NCBI GenBank assembly: GCA_964388575.1
Contig: CAYMAZ010000003.1
Span: forward strand, 62,001 to 126,000
DNA length: 64,000 nt
Origin: CAYMAZ01 sp964388575
Lineage (GTDB): Bacteria > Bacteroidota > Bacteroidia > Bacteroidales > DTU049
Reading direction: 5' to 3'
The translations under genes and the position numbers were made by a program. The notes beneath the pieces were generated by a model that was given only the letters and a program-made list of their open reading frames with translations, did not search any database and had not been told where the DNA came from. Shown here one piece after another: positions 1-9,509 of this stretch (its first letter is position 1; every line of letters begins with the position of its first letter).

Positions 1-1024
1 CACTCACATTGCCTCCCATATGATACAATCCATAGTCGTTTGGCCAGTATGAATAAACGGGAGCCGTCACATCAGCTGCATCGTTCAGGTTTCCGGCAAC
101 ACCCATATAATCACCTTTTCCTCTTTGGAAGTTTGCTACAAAATTACCCATATTGCGGTTGGCATCTGTTCTAAGCACATGACCATTCCATGGATAAATT
201 CTTCTTTCAATAACGCGTTCATACAGTGTATTTCCTATTAATCCAAGAGCAGCGAACTCCCATTCTGCTTCTGTCGGAAGCCTGTATTTGGGCAGCAACA
301 TACCATCTTCCATACGCACTTTTCTTGTGCCGGCACCACTTGGATTCAGATCATAAAGGTCATTTCTCACAAGACCTTCATATTGTCCTGCAAGATAAGC
401 ATCTGTATTAAAGTTTTCATCATTCTGCTGATTTGGATCCACACGAAGGACCCCTTCACGGATAAGAATGTATTCGTTCACACGGTCAGTTCTCCATGAA
501 CAGAACTGATTTGCCTGAACCCAACTTACCCCAACCACAGGATAAAAGTTATATGAAGGATGTCTGAGATAGTATTCGACATAAGGTTCATTGTAAGCCA
601 GTCTTCCTCTCCAGACAAGAGTGTCGGGCAAAGCTGCTTTCACAACTTCAGGATAATCAAGACCAAAAACTCTTCCCAGCCAGTAAAGATATTCCCTGTA
701 ATCAACATTGGCAATTTCTGCCTGATCCATATAAAAGGAAGATACTGTAACTCTTTTGGGGATATTGTCCCAGTCATAATTGAGATCCTGTTCAACGCGG
801 CCCATGACAAATGTACCGCCTTCAATCAAAACCAATCCTGGACCTGTTTCCTGCTCTCCGTAAGGGACTACTTCAAAGCCGCCCCATTTGGAGTCGTTGT
901 AATACCATGCTGTTGTTCTGGATCTTTCTTTCCGACAGGCTGACATCAGAAGAACAACACACATCAATAACAACACTTTTGTAAATAAACTGTGATTGTT
1001 TCCCATAACTGAAATATTATTCAT
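1..1024 (-). CDS. gldJ: Gliding motility lipoprotein GldJ (3' part cut by window edge)
   Basis: My own reverse-strand translation gives an open frame from the edge to ATG 1024 (in-frame ATG 1006 is the alternative). It begins with a lipoprotein signal ending LMSAC, so the mature protein should be lipid-anchored, and continues into a formylglycine-generating-enzyme/sulfatase-modifying-factor fold: GGTFVMG, FYMDQAEI, PVVGVSW, RLPTEAEWEFAA and NDYGLYHMGGNVS are readable. GldJ is an outer-membrane-associated lipoprotein needed for gliding and T9SS function in Flavobacterium; it uses this fold as a scaffold rather than as a known enzyme. In F. johnsoniae gldJ lies beside porU and porV, as here, which separates it from the related GldK encoded at 28 kb. 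It follows the PorP-like gene by about 40 bp and is probably cotranscribed with it. The C-terminus is outside the window. Confidence 0.87.
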   Translation of the reverse strand, partial: MNNISVMGNNHSLFTKVLLLMCVVLLMSACRKERSRTTAWYYNDSKWGGFEVVPYGEQETGPGLVLIEGGTFVMGRVEQDLNYDWDNIPKRVTVSSFYMDQAEIANVDYREYLYWLGRVFGLDYPEVVKAALPDTLVWRGRLAYNEPYVEYYLRHPSYNFYPVVGVSWVQANQFCSWRTDRVNEYILIREGVLRVDPNQQNDENFNTDAYLAGQYEGLVRNDLYDLNPSGAGTRKVRMEDGMLLPKYRLPTEAEWEFAALGLIGNTLYERVIERRIYPWNGHVLRTDANRNMGNFVANFQRGKGDYMGVAGNLNDAADVTAPVYSYWPNDYGLYHMGGNVS

Positions 1025-1062
1025 TATTTACTATAATTAACTTAATTAGCTTAAAAAATATT

Positions 1063-2070
1063 TTAAAAAGTTGGACAATTTATCGGCCTGATTCTTCTTG
1101 CTTTCTGAGGACAGTCAAACTGGAAAGTAAGTGAAAATTCATGAGAGCCGCCTGTGGCATTTGACAATCTTGAAACTGTAAGATCATAACTGTATCCAAA
1201 TTTGAAAGTCTCCTGTTGAAGACCGACAAGAAATATCATTGCATCTGCATTGCTGTCATCAAAATTAAAGAACGGCCCGGCATGTCTGTACCATAATCCG
1301 CCTACAAAAGGATACTTGTTCAGATACAATCCAAGGTTCAATTGTTGAAAATTCTGCTGTTTCATATACATGATATTAGGAGACAGCGTTGTTTCTTCAA
1401 CAGTACGTTTTCTCGCATTTGAATTTTCAATACTGATAATTGTTCCCATATGTGCTGTGAGTCTGATAGGCATTCTGTAATATGACAGGAATGCTTCATT
1501 GGGTCTGGTAAGATGATGTGCAGCAAATCCCACAAAAAACTTCTCATGAGACATCACCATTCCCGCTGAAAAATCAGCAAGAGATTTTCTTAGTTCGTCT
1601 GGAAGTTGTTCACTGGTATTCTGAACAGGTCCCCATTTGGGATCATACTGATCCGGAAAACGCAATTTGTCCCATTCAAGACTTCTCTGAAAATATGTTG
1701 CCTGAAGTGCAGCATTAATTGAAATTTCCTTTGATACCTCCAGTCTGTATGAGTAAATCCCACTCACCTGGGTTGTATTCAGAATTCCTGCTCCTGCTCT
1801 GTCAGTGTTAACCATTACCCCGATTGCTCCGTTCAATGCATAAATATGCTGATCATATGATGCATTATATGTTACAAATGTGCCGAGAATTGATGGCCAT
1901 TGATTTCTGAAATTTAAAATCAATCTTGGGCAGATGACTGAGCCTGCCATTGCGGGATTCAAATACAACGGATTTGCATAAAACTGCGAAAAATGTGGAT
2001 CCTGTGCCTGACTCTTTTCAGCAATCAACAACAACCCGGCTATTAATAACATGCTTAATCTTTTAACCAT
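1063..2070 (-). CDS. PorP/SprF family T9SS outer-membrane protein
   Basis: 335 residues. A signal peptide ends near SQAQ, with Gln at the expected +1 position. The mature start (DPHFSQFYANPLYLNPAMAG) is the hallmark of the PorP/SprF family, which are predicted outer-membrane beta-barrels helping particular T9SS clients reach the surface; the rest alternates short polar and aromatic strands as expected of a barrel. ATG 2070 lies downstream of a TACTTTTG -7 element at 2115-2122. It precedes gldJ on the same strand and is divergent from porU. It is a distant paralogue of the PorP encoded at 27 kb. Whether it serves the core machine or one adhesin cannot be read from the sequence. Confidence 0.86.
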   Translation of the reverse strand: MVKRLSMLLIAGLLLIAEKSQAQDPHFSQFYANPLYLNPAMAGSVICPRLILNFRNQWPSILGTFVTYNASYDQHIYALNGAIGVMVNTDRAGAGILNTTQVSGIYSYRLEVSKEISINAALQATYFQRSLEWDKLRFPDQYDPKWGPVQNTSEQLPDELRKSLADFSAGMVMSHEKFFVGFAAHHLTRPNEAFLSYYRMPIRLTAHMGTIISIENSNARKRTVEETTLSPNIMYMKQQNFQQLNLGLYLNKYPFVGGLWYRHAGPFFNFDDSNADAMIFLVGLQQETFKFGYSYDLTVSRLSNATGGSHEFSLTFQFDCPQKARRIRPINCPTF

Positions 2071-2114
2071 TTGCTATATGTTTTAAACAATGCTTCTCAT
2101 TGAAATATTGGAGA

Positions 2115-2122
2115 CAAAAGTA
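2115..2122 (-). promoter_or_regulatory. -7 promoter element, PorP-like/gldJ unit
   Basis: On the minus strand this reads TACTTTTG, a full match to the Bacteroidota -7 consensus TAnnTTTG, about 45 bp before the ATG of the PorP-like gene. No clear TTTG -33 box at standard spacing was identified. Confidence 0.6.
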
Positions 2123-2272
2123 AACAAATTTCATTATATACATTGAAAATTTTTCAAACTTTCAAAATTTATTTAAAATTTAAATTACACCGTACTTCAG
2201 ATTTTATACTTCAGATTTTTAATTTAGTTACGCTTGGAGTGAATTTTTTCCATTTTTCAAAAATAATTTGTG

Positions 2273-2280
2273 CATATTTG
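2273..2280 (+). promoter_or_regulatory. Likely -7 element of porU
   Basis: CATATTTG, one mismatch from TAnnTTTG. It overlaps the GTG at 2270 that would extend the porU frame, so that GTG is unlikely to be in the transcript and ATG 2300 is favoured. Confidence 0.45.
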
Positions 2281-2299
2281 CGTTTTTGTTGATACCACT

Positions 2300-5200
2300 A
2301 TGAAAATCCACTTTATGTTCAATTTGATCAGCAAATATTTTTTGCTTGCTTGTTTTGTTGTTTTAAACAACACTCCAATTTCAGCTCAGGATTTTACTGT
2401 TGCGATCAATTGGGGGGCTCTTAAAACAGTATCTTATGAATCTCCTCACACAGCCAGGGCAATTTGGTTTGAAAATGCAGAATACAGATCATTTCCCACA
2501 ATTCCATTATTTTCTATAAATATTGGTATTACTGATCCGCATCTTGAAATCACTGCTGAAATTTCAGACGATGAATACATCAACCTGACCCCAGAAGAGA
2601 TATTGATTGTTGAACAATCTGGGTTTAATCCTGAAAAAGATATCAAAATCGTTGTTCAGCATAAAACAATTCGGAAACAACGATTTTCTGAAATTTTGCT
2701 GACACCCTTCAGGATCAGTTCTTCTGACGGGACACTTCAAAAGCTGGTTTCATGTACAATAGAAATGAACTATTCTTTTGCTATGAACACATCTGATTCT
2801 CAGAAATCGAATCAAAAACAACTGAAAACCAATCAATCTGTTCTTTCAGATGGAACATTTCACAAAATTTCTGTTACCCAACCAGGAATATACAGACTTA
2901 CCGGACAACATCTGATAGATATGGGTTACGATCTAACTGAAATTGACCCAAGAAATATCAGAATTTTCGGAAACGGGGGTCGTATGCTTCCTGAGGGAAA
3001 CGATGTCCCGCGAATTGATGATTTGTATGAAAATGCTCTTTACGTCTTTGGTGAAAACGACGGTGTTTTCAATACCAGTGACTACATCCTGTTTTATGCA
3101 CCCGGACCCAATTCATGGTCATTCAATCCTGCAACAGGTGAATATATGAGTTCAATCAACCGATACAATGATAAATCATTTTATTTCTTCAATATCGGAG
3201 AGAGTCAGGGAAAACGCATGAACGTTGTAAATCACATGAATGAAACGCCCTCCAACACCACCGGAATATTTCTGGATCGTCTGACCTATGAAAATGAAAC
3301 CTACAACCTGATTAAGAGTGGCAAGGAATGGTTTGGCGATGTTTTTGATCTGAGTCTGAATCAAAGTTTCAGTTTTGCACTCCCAAACATTCACGCCGAT
3401 TCCTGCATTAAAGTCCGGGTGATGATGGCAGCCAGGGCATCGGGGGCAACCTCAGCATCTGTCAGTGTCGGGTCAGCTTCGACTAGTATCGGGTTTTCAG
3501 GAGTTACAGGATACAACTCTGATTATGCAAAACAGGGAACGGGTCTGATTTGCGCAACTCCATCATCAAACATCAGTGTCAGTATTACATATAATAAGAA
3601 CAACCTTAATGATGCCAAAGCATGGTTGAACAAGATCAACATTAATGCCTGGCGCAATCTGACAATGACAGGAAATCAAATGCATTTCCAGAATCCGCTG
3701 ATTGATGACCCTGGAAATTTTGTCAGATATCAAATTGCAACATCAAATACAATCACTGTACTTGACATTACAAATCCTCTTGAACCATCAATAATTCAGG
3801 GAAATCTGAACGGGCAGATCTATTCGGTCATTGCAGAGGCCGATCAGGGAAAAGAATTTATTGCATTCAATGGTCTTAGTTTTCTGTCACCATTATTAGA
3901 AGAAAAAGTTGCAAATCAAAACCTGCACGGAATGTCAAACATTGACTATCTGATTGTTACTCATCCGTTATTTTCTGAACAAGCAAACAAAATCGGTCAA
4001 TTTCACAATAATCTCAACGGATTATCCTTTGTAGTTGTGACTCCTCAAATGATCTATAATGAATTTTCTTCAGGTTCTCAGGATCCTTCTGCCATACGTG
4101 ATTTTGTGAAAATGTTTTATGACAGAGCAACAAACCAGGAAGAAATGCCCAAATATTTGCTCTTTTTTGGCCGTGCATCATACGATTACAAAAACAGAAT
4201 TGCTGATAACACCAATTTTGTTCCCACCTTTCAAAGCAGTGAATCTCTCAATCCCACCCGGTCTTATGCTTCGGATGATTTTTTCGGACTACTTGACAAC
4301 GGAGAAGGTTTTGAGTGTAACGGGCATCTTGACATCGGAATTGGAAGACTCCCTGCAACAACAGTCGAGGAAGCTGAGAATCTGATGAGCAAAATTTTCC
4401 GATATCACGAAAAAACCAATTTCAACGATTTTGAAAACACCTGCAATTTTATTCAGAACACACCCAACCTTTCCGACTGGAGAAACTGGGTTACTTTTAT
4501 AAGTGATGATGGAAACACGAATCTGCATTTTATTCAGTCTGAAGGAATTTCAACAAATCTTGGTAACAATTATCTCCATCTGAACATTGAAAAAATCCAT
4601 CTTGATGCCTATCCACAAAACAGCACTCCTGGGGGGGAAAGAGCTCCAGCCGTGAATGAAGCAATAAACCGCCGGATGCAACTTGGCTGTCTGATTATGA
4701 ATTACACCGGACACGGAGGTGAAGTTGGCTGGGCACATGAAAGAATTCTTGAACTTTCCGACATCAACGGTTGGGAAAACCATTACAACATGCCATTATT
4801 TATCACTGCAACCTGTGAATTCAGCCGATTTGATGATCCCGGAAGGATTGCTGCCGGAGAAATGGTCCTTACAAATCCAAAAGGTGGTGGAATTGCACTG
4901 TTTTCAACTACACGACTCGCATATTCTACGTTTAATGAAAATCTCAACAGAAGTGTTTACAAAGTTGCTTTTGAAAATAACAACGGGGTTTATCCTACTC
5001 TTGGAGAAATTCTCAGTTTTGCCAAAACCGATAACGGTTCAAACGAATTTATTAGAAATTTTATTCTGCTTGGTGATCCGGCAATGCGACTCGCCTATCC
5101 TGAAAACAGAATCATCACAACATCAATCAACGGACAACCTGCAGGCATTGATCCGGATACAATTTCTGCTTACGGCTTTGTAACTGTAGAAGGGTATATT

Positions 5201-6181
5201 GCTGATATTCAAAACAACAAGTTAACTGATTTCAACGGAACCATCACACCGACTGTTTTTGACAAGGCTTCAACACTTTCAACTCTTGGTAGCGACTCAG
5301 AAAGTTTTCCTGCCACTTTTAAGCTTCAGAAAAACATCATTTATAAAGGAAAGGCAAGTGTTGAAAATGGAGAATTTTCATTTTCATTTTATGTTCCAAA
5401 AGACATCAACTATTCTTATGATTACGGAAAAATCAGTTATTATGCAGAAAACGGGCAAACAGATGCAACGGGATATTTCAATCAGTTTTACGTGGGCGGC
5501 TCAGAGCAGAATAATACCGGCGACAACGCTGGGCCGGAAATAAAACTGTTTATGAATGATATTACCTTTACCGACGGAGGCACAACAGGTGAAAACCCTG
5601 TACTTATAGCCATATTGCGCGATTCATCAGGAATCAATACACTCGGTTCAGGAATTGGTCATGACATTACACTTATTCCTGATAACTCAGGGGAAGTCAT
5701 TGTGATGAATGACTATTACGAAGCAGACCTTGACTCATACAGAAGCGGCAGGGTTATTTATCCTTTTCATAATCTTGCTGAAGGGCCACATTCTGTCAGT
5801 TTCAAAGCCTGGGATGTATTTAACAATTCTTCAGAAGCATATCTGACATTCTATGTTGCAGCATCACACGAAGCCATTATCAGGAATCTGATAAATTTTC
5901 CAAACCCGTTCAATGAGTTTACTGACTTCATTTTTGAACACAATCAATCCTGTGCTCCCTATGACATTGTGATTGATATCTACAATGCTGCCGGACAACA
6001 TGTTTCACGTATTGAATCTGCACAGCAATCCATAGGATACGAATCAGAACCAATTCGCTGGTATGGTTTATCTCATGACGGAAATCCGCTTGCTTCAGGC
6101 ATTTATGTATATTCTATTTCAATGAAAACCTGCGAAGGAGGCACTGCACAAAGAAGCAGCAGACTTGTCATTATTAAATAA
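2300..6181 (+). CDS. porU: Type IX secretion sortase PorU
   Basis: 1293 residues from ATG 2300. A signal peptide ends at ISAQ with Gln at +1. The central region is a gingipain-type C25 peptidase domain: the catalytic His is in NYTGHGG (about residue 805) and the catalytic Cys in ITATCEF (about 839). The C-terminus keeps a sorting-domain-like segment (NFPNPFNE, then a terminal RLVIIK). PorU is the surface transpeptidase that removes the CTD of T9SS clients and attaches them to lipopolysaccharide or releases them; it acts with PorV, encoded next. An upstream GTG at 2270 extends the frame but lies in the putative promoter. The length matches long PorU proteins, and both catalytic residues are intact. 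Confidence 0.94.
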   Translation: MKIHFMFNLISKYFLLACFVVLNNTPISAQDFTVAINWGALKTVSYESPHTARAIWFENAEYRSFPTIPLFSINIGITDPHLEITAEISDDEYINLTPEEILIVEQSGFNPEKDIKIVVQHKTIRKQRFSEILLTPFRISSSDGTLQKLVSCTIEMNYSFAMNTSDSQKSNQKQLKTNQSVLSDGTFHKISVTQPGIYRLTGQHLIDMGYDLTEIDPRNIRIFGNGGRMLPEGNDVPRIDDLYENALYVFGENDGVFNTSDYILFYAPGPNSWSFNPATGEYMSSINRYNDKSFYFFNIGESQGKRMNVVNHMNETPSNTTGIFLDRLTYENETYNLIKSGKEWFGDVFDLSLNQSFSFALPNIHADSCIKVRVMMAARASGATSASVSVGSASTSIGFSGVTGYNSDYAKQGTGLICATPSSNISVSITYNKNNLNDAKAWLNKININAWRNLTMTGNQMHFQNPLIDDPGNFVRYQIATSNTITVLDITNPLEPSIIQGNLNGQIYSVIAEADQGKEFIAFNGLSFLSPLLEEKVANQNLHGMSNIDYLIVTHPLFSEQANKIGQFHNNLNGLSFVVVTPQMIYNEFSSGSQDPSAIRDFVKMFYDRATNQEEMPKYLLFFGRASYDYKNRIADNTNFVPTFQSSESLNPTRSYASDDFFGLLDNGEGFECNGHLDIGIGRLPATTVEEAENLMSKIFRYHEKTNFNDFENTCNFIQNTPNLSDWRNWVTFISDDGNTNLHFIQSEGISTNLGNNYLHLNIEKIHLDAYPQNSTPGGERAPAVNEAINRRMQLGCLIMNYTGHGGEVGWAHERILELSDINGWENHYNMPLFITATCEFSRFDDPGRIAAGEMVLTNPKGGGIALFSTTRLAYSTFNENLNRSVYKVAFENNNGVYPTLGEILSFAKTDNGSNEFIRNFILLGDPAMRLAYPENRIITTSINGQPAGIDPDTISAYGFVTVEGYIADIQNNKLTDFNGTITPTVFDKASTLSTLGSDSESFPATFKLQKNIIYKGKASVENGEFSFSFYVPKDINYSYDYGKISYYAENGQTDATGYFNQFYVGGSEQNNTGDNAGPEIKLFMNDITFTDGGTTGENPVLIAILRDSSGINTLGSGIGHDITLIPDNSGEVIVMNDYYEADLDSYRSGRVIYPFHNLAEGPHSVSFKAWDVFNNSSEAYLTFYVAASHEAIIRNLINFPNPFNEFTDFIFEHNQSCAPYDIVIDIYNAAGQHVSRIESAQQSIGYESEPIRWYGLSHDGNPLASGIYVYSISMKTCEGGTAQRSSRLVIIK

Positions 6182-6214
6182 TCCTTCAAAACAATATTGA
6201 TTAAAAAAAATCGT

Positions 6215-6222
6215 TAATTTTG
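6215..6222 (+). promoter_or_regulatory. -7 promoter element of porV
   Basis: TAATTTTG, a full match to TAnnTTTG, 20 bp before the porV ATG. It suggests that porV-ispF can be transcribed separately from porU. Confidence 0.6.
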
Positions 6223-6242
6223 CACTCTTAATTTCTGAAAAC

Positions 6243-7478
6243 ATGATCATCGGAAAAAAATTAAACCACCTGCAACAGATATTTACAGTATCTTTCATTT
6301 TCATTGCTTGCAGTTTTCGAATTTCTGCCCAGCCAAATTACAATGAAATATTAGGACAGGATAAGTTGAACGCCATCACAACTTCTGTTCCCTTTCTTCT
6401 GATTGCACCTGATGCCAGAAGCGGAGCACTTGGAGATGCAGGTGTTGCAATTTCTCCTGATGCAAACTCAATGCACTACAATCCCGCCAAATACGCTTTT
6501 GCTGAAAACGAATTTGGTGTTGCGATGTCATACAGTCCATGGCTCAGAGGTCTTGTCAACGATATCAGCCTTGCATATCTTGCAGGATACAAACGTCTCG
6601 GAAACGGACAGACCGTTGCTGCATCACTGAGATATTTTTCTCTTGGAGACATCATTTTCACAGATAAGGTTGGTGAAGTTATCGGACAGTTCAGACCAAA
6701 TGAATTTGCAGTTGATCTGGCGTACGCCAGAAAATTTTCAGACAATATTTCAGGAGCTGTTGCCATCCGGTATATCAATTCAAATCTCACCGGTGGTATC
6801 TTTGTCAACGGGGCTCAGTCCAAAGTCGGACAATCCATTGCTGCTGACGTTGCTGTGTATTATTCAAAAGAAATAAGCTATGGTGAAACTCCCGGATTCT
6901 TTTCATTTGGTGCAAATATTTCAAATATCGGTGCAAAAATTTCATACACAGAAAATCTTGACAAGGATTTTATTCCAATCAATTTAAAACTCGGACCAGC
7001 CTTCACGTTTAATTTTGATCAGTATAATACAGTCACTTTTATGTTTGACATCAACAAACTGCTGGTTCCTACGCCCCCTGTTTATGCTCGTGACAGTCTT
7101 GGAAGACCGATTATTGACAATGACGGAAATTATGAAATTGCAAAAGGTAAAGATCCTGATCGCTCCGTTGTTTCAGGTATGCTTGGTTCATTTTCAGACG
7201 CACCGGGAGGATTTGAAGAAGAGCTAAAAGAATTCAACTATTCGGTGGGACTTGAATACTGGTATGATCAGCAGTTTGCTATTCGCGGAGGATTCTTCTA
7301 TGAACATCCGCACAAGGGCAACCGTAAATATGTCACTCTTGGTGCTGGCTTCAGACTGAATGTGTTCGGACTGGACTTTGCCTATCTCATCCCGCTCGAA
7401 CAAAGACATCCCCTTGAAAACACACTCCGCTTTACACTCACCTTCGACTTTGAAGCGTTTAAAGAACTGGGTAATTAA
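6243..7478 (+). CDS. porV: T9SS outer-membrane protein PorV (LptO)
   Basis: 411 residues with a signal peptide ending ISAQ (Gln at +1). The mature start contains the family features: PFLLIAPDARSGALGDAGVA, then SMHYNPAKYAF, followed by FadL-like beta-barrel strands and a C-terminal strand ending in aromatic residues. PorV carries T9SS clients from the SprA translocon to the PorU sortase at the outer membrane and is needed for export of most CTD proteins. It sits 61 bp after porU, the arrangement known from Flavobacterium, and 5 bp before ispF. Length and motifs are normal for the family. Confidence 0.94.
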   Translation: MIIGKKLNHLQQIFTVSFIFIACSFRISAQPNYNEILGQDKLNAITTSVPFLLIAPDARSGALGDAGVAISPDANSMHYNPAKYAFAENEFGVAMSYSPWLRGLVNDISLAYLAGYKRLGNGQTVAASLRYFSLGDIIFTDKVGEVIGQFRPNEFAVDLAYARKFSDNISGAVAIRYINSNLTGGIFVNGAQSKVGQSIAADVAVYYSKEISYGETPGFFSFGANISNIGAKISYTENLDKDFIPINLKLGPAFTFNFDQYNTVTFMFDINKLLVPTPPVYARDSLGRPIIDNDGNYEIAKGKDPDRSVVSGMLGSFSDAPGGFEEELKEFNYSVGLEYWYDQQFAIRGGFFYEHPHKGNRKYVTLGAGFRLNVFGLDFAYLIPLEQRHPLENTLRFTLTFDFEAFKELGN

Positions 7479-7483
7479 ATCAC

Positions 7484-7963
7484 ATGAAAATCCGCACTGG
7501 ACTGGGTCTTGATGTGCATTCCTTTGAAACAGGCCGCAATTTTTATCTTGGTGGCATTCAAATTCCGTATCATACCGGACTCAAAGGACATAGTGATGCT
7601 GATGCACTCATTCATTCAATCATAGATGCTTTGCATGGCGCTGCCGGACTAAAAGATATCGGCACTTACTTTCCCGATAATGATCCTCAATTCAAAAATA
7701 TCAGGAGCACCGTTTTACTTGAAAAATCAAGAGAACTGCTTCGCTCAGGAAAATTCTCAATAGGAAATATTGATGCAGTCATTTGCCTCCAGGAACCGAA
7801 AGTTGCTCCCTATATCGATGATATGAAGGCTGTTATATCACAGATTCTTCAGATAACAGCAGAAGATGTTTCAATTAAGGCAACCACCTTTGAGCACATG
7901 GGTTTTGTGGGAGAAAAGGAAGGCATTTTATGCCTTGCCAGTGTCCTGCTGATTTCTGAATAA
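7484..7963 (+). CDS. ispF: 2-C-methyl-D-erythritol 2,4-cyclodiphosphate synthase
   Basis: 159 residues, the usual size. IspF closes CDP-methylerythritol 2-phosphate to the cyclic diphosphate, releasing CMP, in the non-mevalonate isoprenoid pathway. Metal-binding Asp10 and His12 are in GLGLDVHSF and a further His is in the GHSDADAL block near residue 43; the FPDNDPQF and FEHMGFVGEKEGI segments are characteristic. It starts 5 bp after porV and is probably translated from the same message, though the pathway has no evident link to secretion. Confidence 0.95.
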   Translation: MKIRTGLGLDVHSFETGRNFYLGGIQIPYHTGLKGHSDADALIHSIIDALHGAAGLKDIGTYFPDNDPQFKNIRSTVLLEKSRELLRSGKFSIGNIDAVICLQEPKVAPYIDDMKAVISQILQITAEDVSIKATTFEHMGFVGEKEGILCLASVLLISE

Positions 7964-8055
7964 CCTGTCTTTTTTCCCCTTTACAAAAAATCAATTAAAT
8001 CCATATAATCATGTGATTTAACCAACGGAGCAACCGGGCACTTTTCTAAATTTTC

Positions 8056-8120
8056 AGGAATGAATAATGTTTAATGCCCAATGATCAAAGGAATTAAAAT
8101 AGCAAAGAGAAAAAATTAAA
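8056..8120 (+). repeat. Degenerate dispersed repeat, copy A
   Basis: About 65 bp in the ispF-purD gap. It aligns by hand with 16694-16759 at about 51 of 66 positions with one gap; the shared blocks include AGGAATGA, AAAGGAATT and TAGCAAAG. No reading frame was recognised. Confidence 0.5.
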
Positions 8121-8181
8121 GACAGCAGACCCTGTTTCCTGATGGATTTTTTAAATAAGCTGAGCTTTTCGCAAAATATCG

Positions 8182-8189
8182 TAATTTTG
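8182..8189 (+). promoter_or_regulatory. -7 promoter element of purD
   Basis: TAATTTTG, a full consensus match, 23 bp before the purD ATG. Confidence 0.6.
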
Positions 8190-8212
8190 ATTTTTCTTTT
8201 CATTAAAAACAT

Positions 8213-9502
8213 ATGAATATACTTATTCTTGGGTCAGGCGGCAGAGAATGTGCACTTGCCTGGAAAATTTCGAAAGGCAGTTTATGCAGCAAATTGTTCA
8301 TCGCCCCCGGAAACGGCGGAACACATGAGTACGGTACAAATATCAGTATCAATCCTGTACATTTTGAAGAGGTTGCAGCATTCAGTCTTGAAAATAACAT
8401 TGAGCTCATTGTTGTGGGTCCTGAAGATCCGCTGGTGTTGGGTATTGTTGATTATTTCAGATCAAATCGGAAACTGTCAGGGATCAGAATTATTGGCCCT
8501 GACAAACATGCAGCCCAACTTGAAGGGAGTAAATCATTTGCAAAAGAGTTTATGCAAAAATATGATATTCCCACAGCAGCATATCAACAATTTGATTCGG
8601 GAGAACATCAAAATGCAAAGAACTTTCTGCGGTCGTTAGACTCCCCCTATGTTATCAAAGCCGATGGCCTGGCTGCAGGAAAGGGCGTTTTCGTATGCAA
8701 CACAGTCGCTGAAGCTGAAGAAGCAATTGACAATATTCTGGTTCGGAACATCTTCGGAGAAGCAGGACAAATGCTTGTGATTGAAGAATTTCTTGACGGA
8801 ATTGAAATGAGCGCGTTCGTGCTTACTGACGGTATTGACTATGTGATGCTTCCGGAAGCCAAGGACTATAAAAGGATCGGAGACGGAAACACCGGACCCA
8901 ATACCGGGGGTATGGGCACTGTTTCACCTGTTCCTTTTGCTGACGCTGATTTTATGCAAAAACTGAAAACGCAGATCATTGAACCCACAATCGGGGGGAT
9001 TTCTAAAGAAGGAATGCATTATTGCGGGTGTATTTTCTTCGGCTTAATGAATGTAGATGGAAATCCTTATGTGATCGAATACAATGTGCGGCTCGGAGAC
9101 CCCGAAACACAGGTTATACTGCCCAGAATTGAAAACGATCTTGTGGAGTTACTGATTGCTGCTTCAGACAAAAAACTGCAGAATAGTAAAATTGAGATTT
9201 CGGAAAAAACTGCTGTAAACATTGTTCTGGCTTCGAAAGGATATCCTGATGCTTATGAAAAAGGGAAACCAATCCATCTCCCAAAACAATCAGACAACTG
9301 CTTAATTTTTCATGCAGGAACCGCTTCATTGAACGAAAAAACTGTTACATCAGGCGGAAGAGTGCTTTCTGCATGCTGTCGGGGAAACACATTAAAAGAA
9401 GCAATACAAATCGCTTATGAGCTTGCTGATGAAATCAGTTTTGAGAACAAATATTACAGAAATGACATCGGACAGGATTTGTTAAAATACAACAGTCAGT
9501 AA
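8213..9502 (+). CDS. purD: Phosphoribosylamine--glycine ligase
   Basis: 429 residues, full length. PurD joins glycine to phosphoribosylamine with ATP to give GAR, the second step of purine synthesis. The N-terminal domain starts ILILGSGGREC; the ATP-grasp core shows KADGLAAGKGV, GPNTGGMGTVSP and EYNVRLGDPETQ, with a C-terminal domain near SGGRVLSACC. It has its own -7 element and is followed after 7 bp by a membrane protein gene. No other purine genes are in the window. Confidence 0.96.
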   Translation: MNILILGSGGRECALAWKISKGSLCSKLFIAPGNGGTHEYGTNISINPVHFEEVAAFSLENNIELIVVGPEDPLVLGIVDYFRSNRKLSGIRIIGPDKHAAQLEGSKSFAKEFMQKYDIPTAAYQQFDSGEHQNAKNFLRSLDSPYVIKADGLAAGKGVFVCNTVAEAEEAIDNILVRNIFGEAGQMLVIEEFLDGIEMSAFVLTDGIDYVMLPEAKDYKRIGDGNTGPNTGGMGTVSPVPFADADFMQKLKTQIIEPTIGGISKEGMHYCGCIFFGLMNVDGNPYVIEYNVRLGDPETQVILPRIENDLVELLIAASDKKLQNSKIEISEKTAVNIVLASKGYPDAYEKGKPIHLPKQSDNCLIFHAGTASLNEKTVTSGGRVLSACCRGNTLKEAIQIAYELADEISFENKYYRNDIGQDLLKYNSQ

Positions 9503-9509
9503 TTTATCA

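Noticed and set aside
560..943. 127-codon open frame on the plus strand
   Set aside because: It lies antisense to the well-supported gldJ coding sequence and has no recognisable domain.
4719..5183. 154-codon frame inside porU
   Set aside because: It is out of frame within the conserved C25 peptidase domain; composition is that of a shadow frame.
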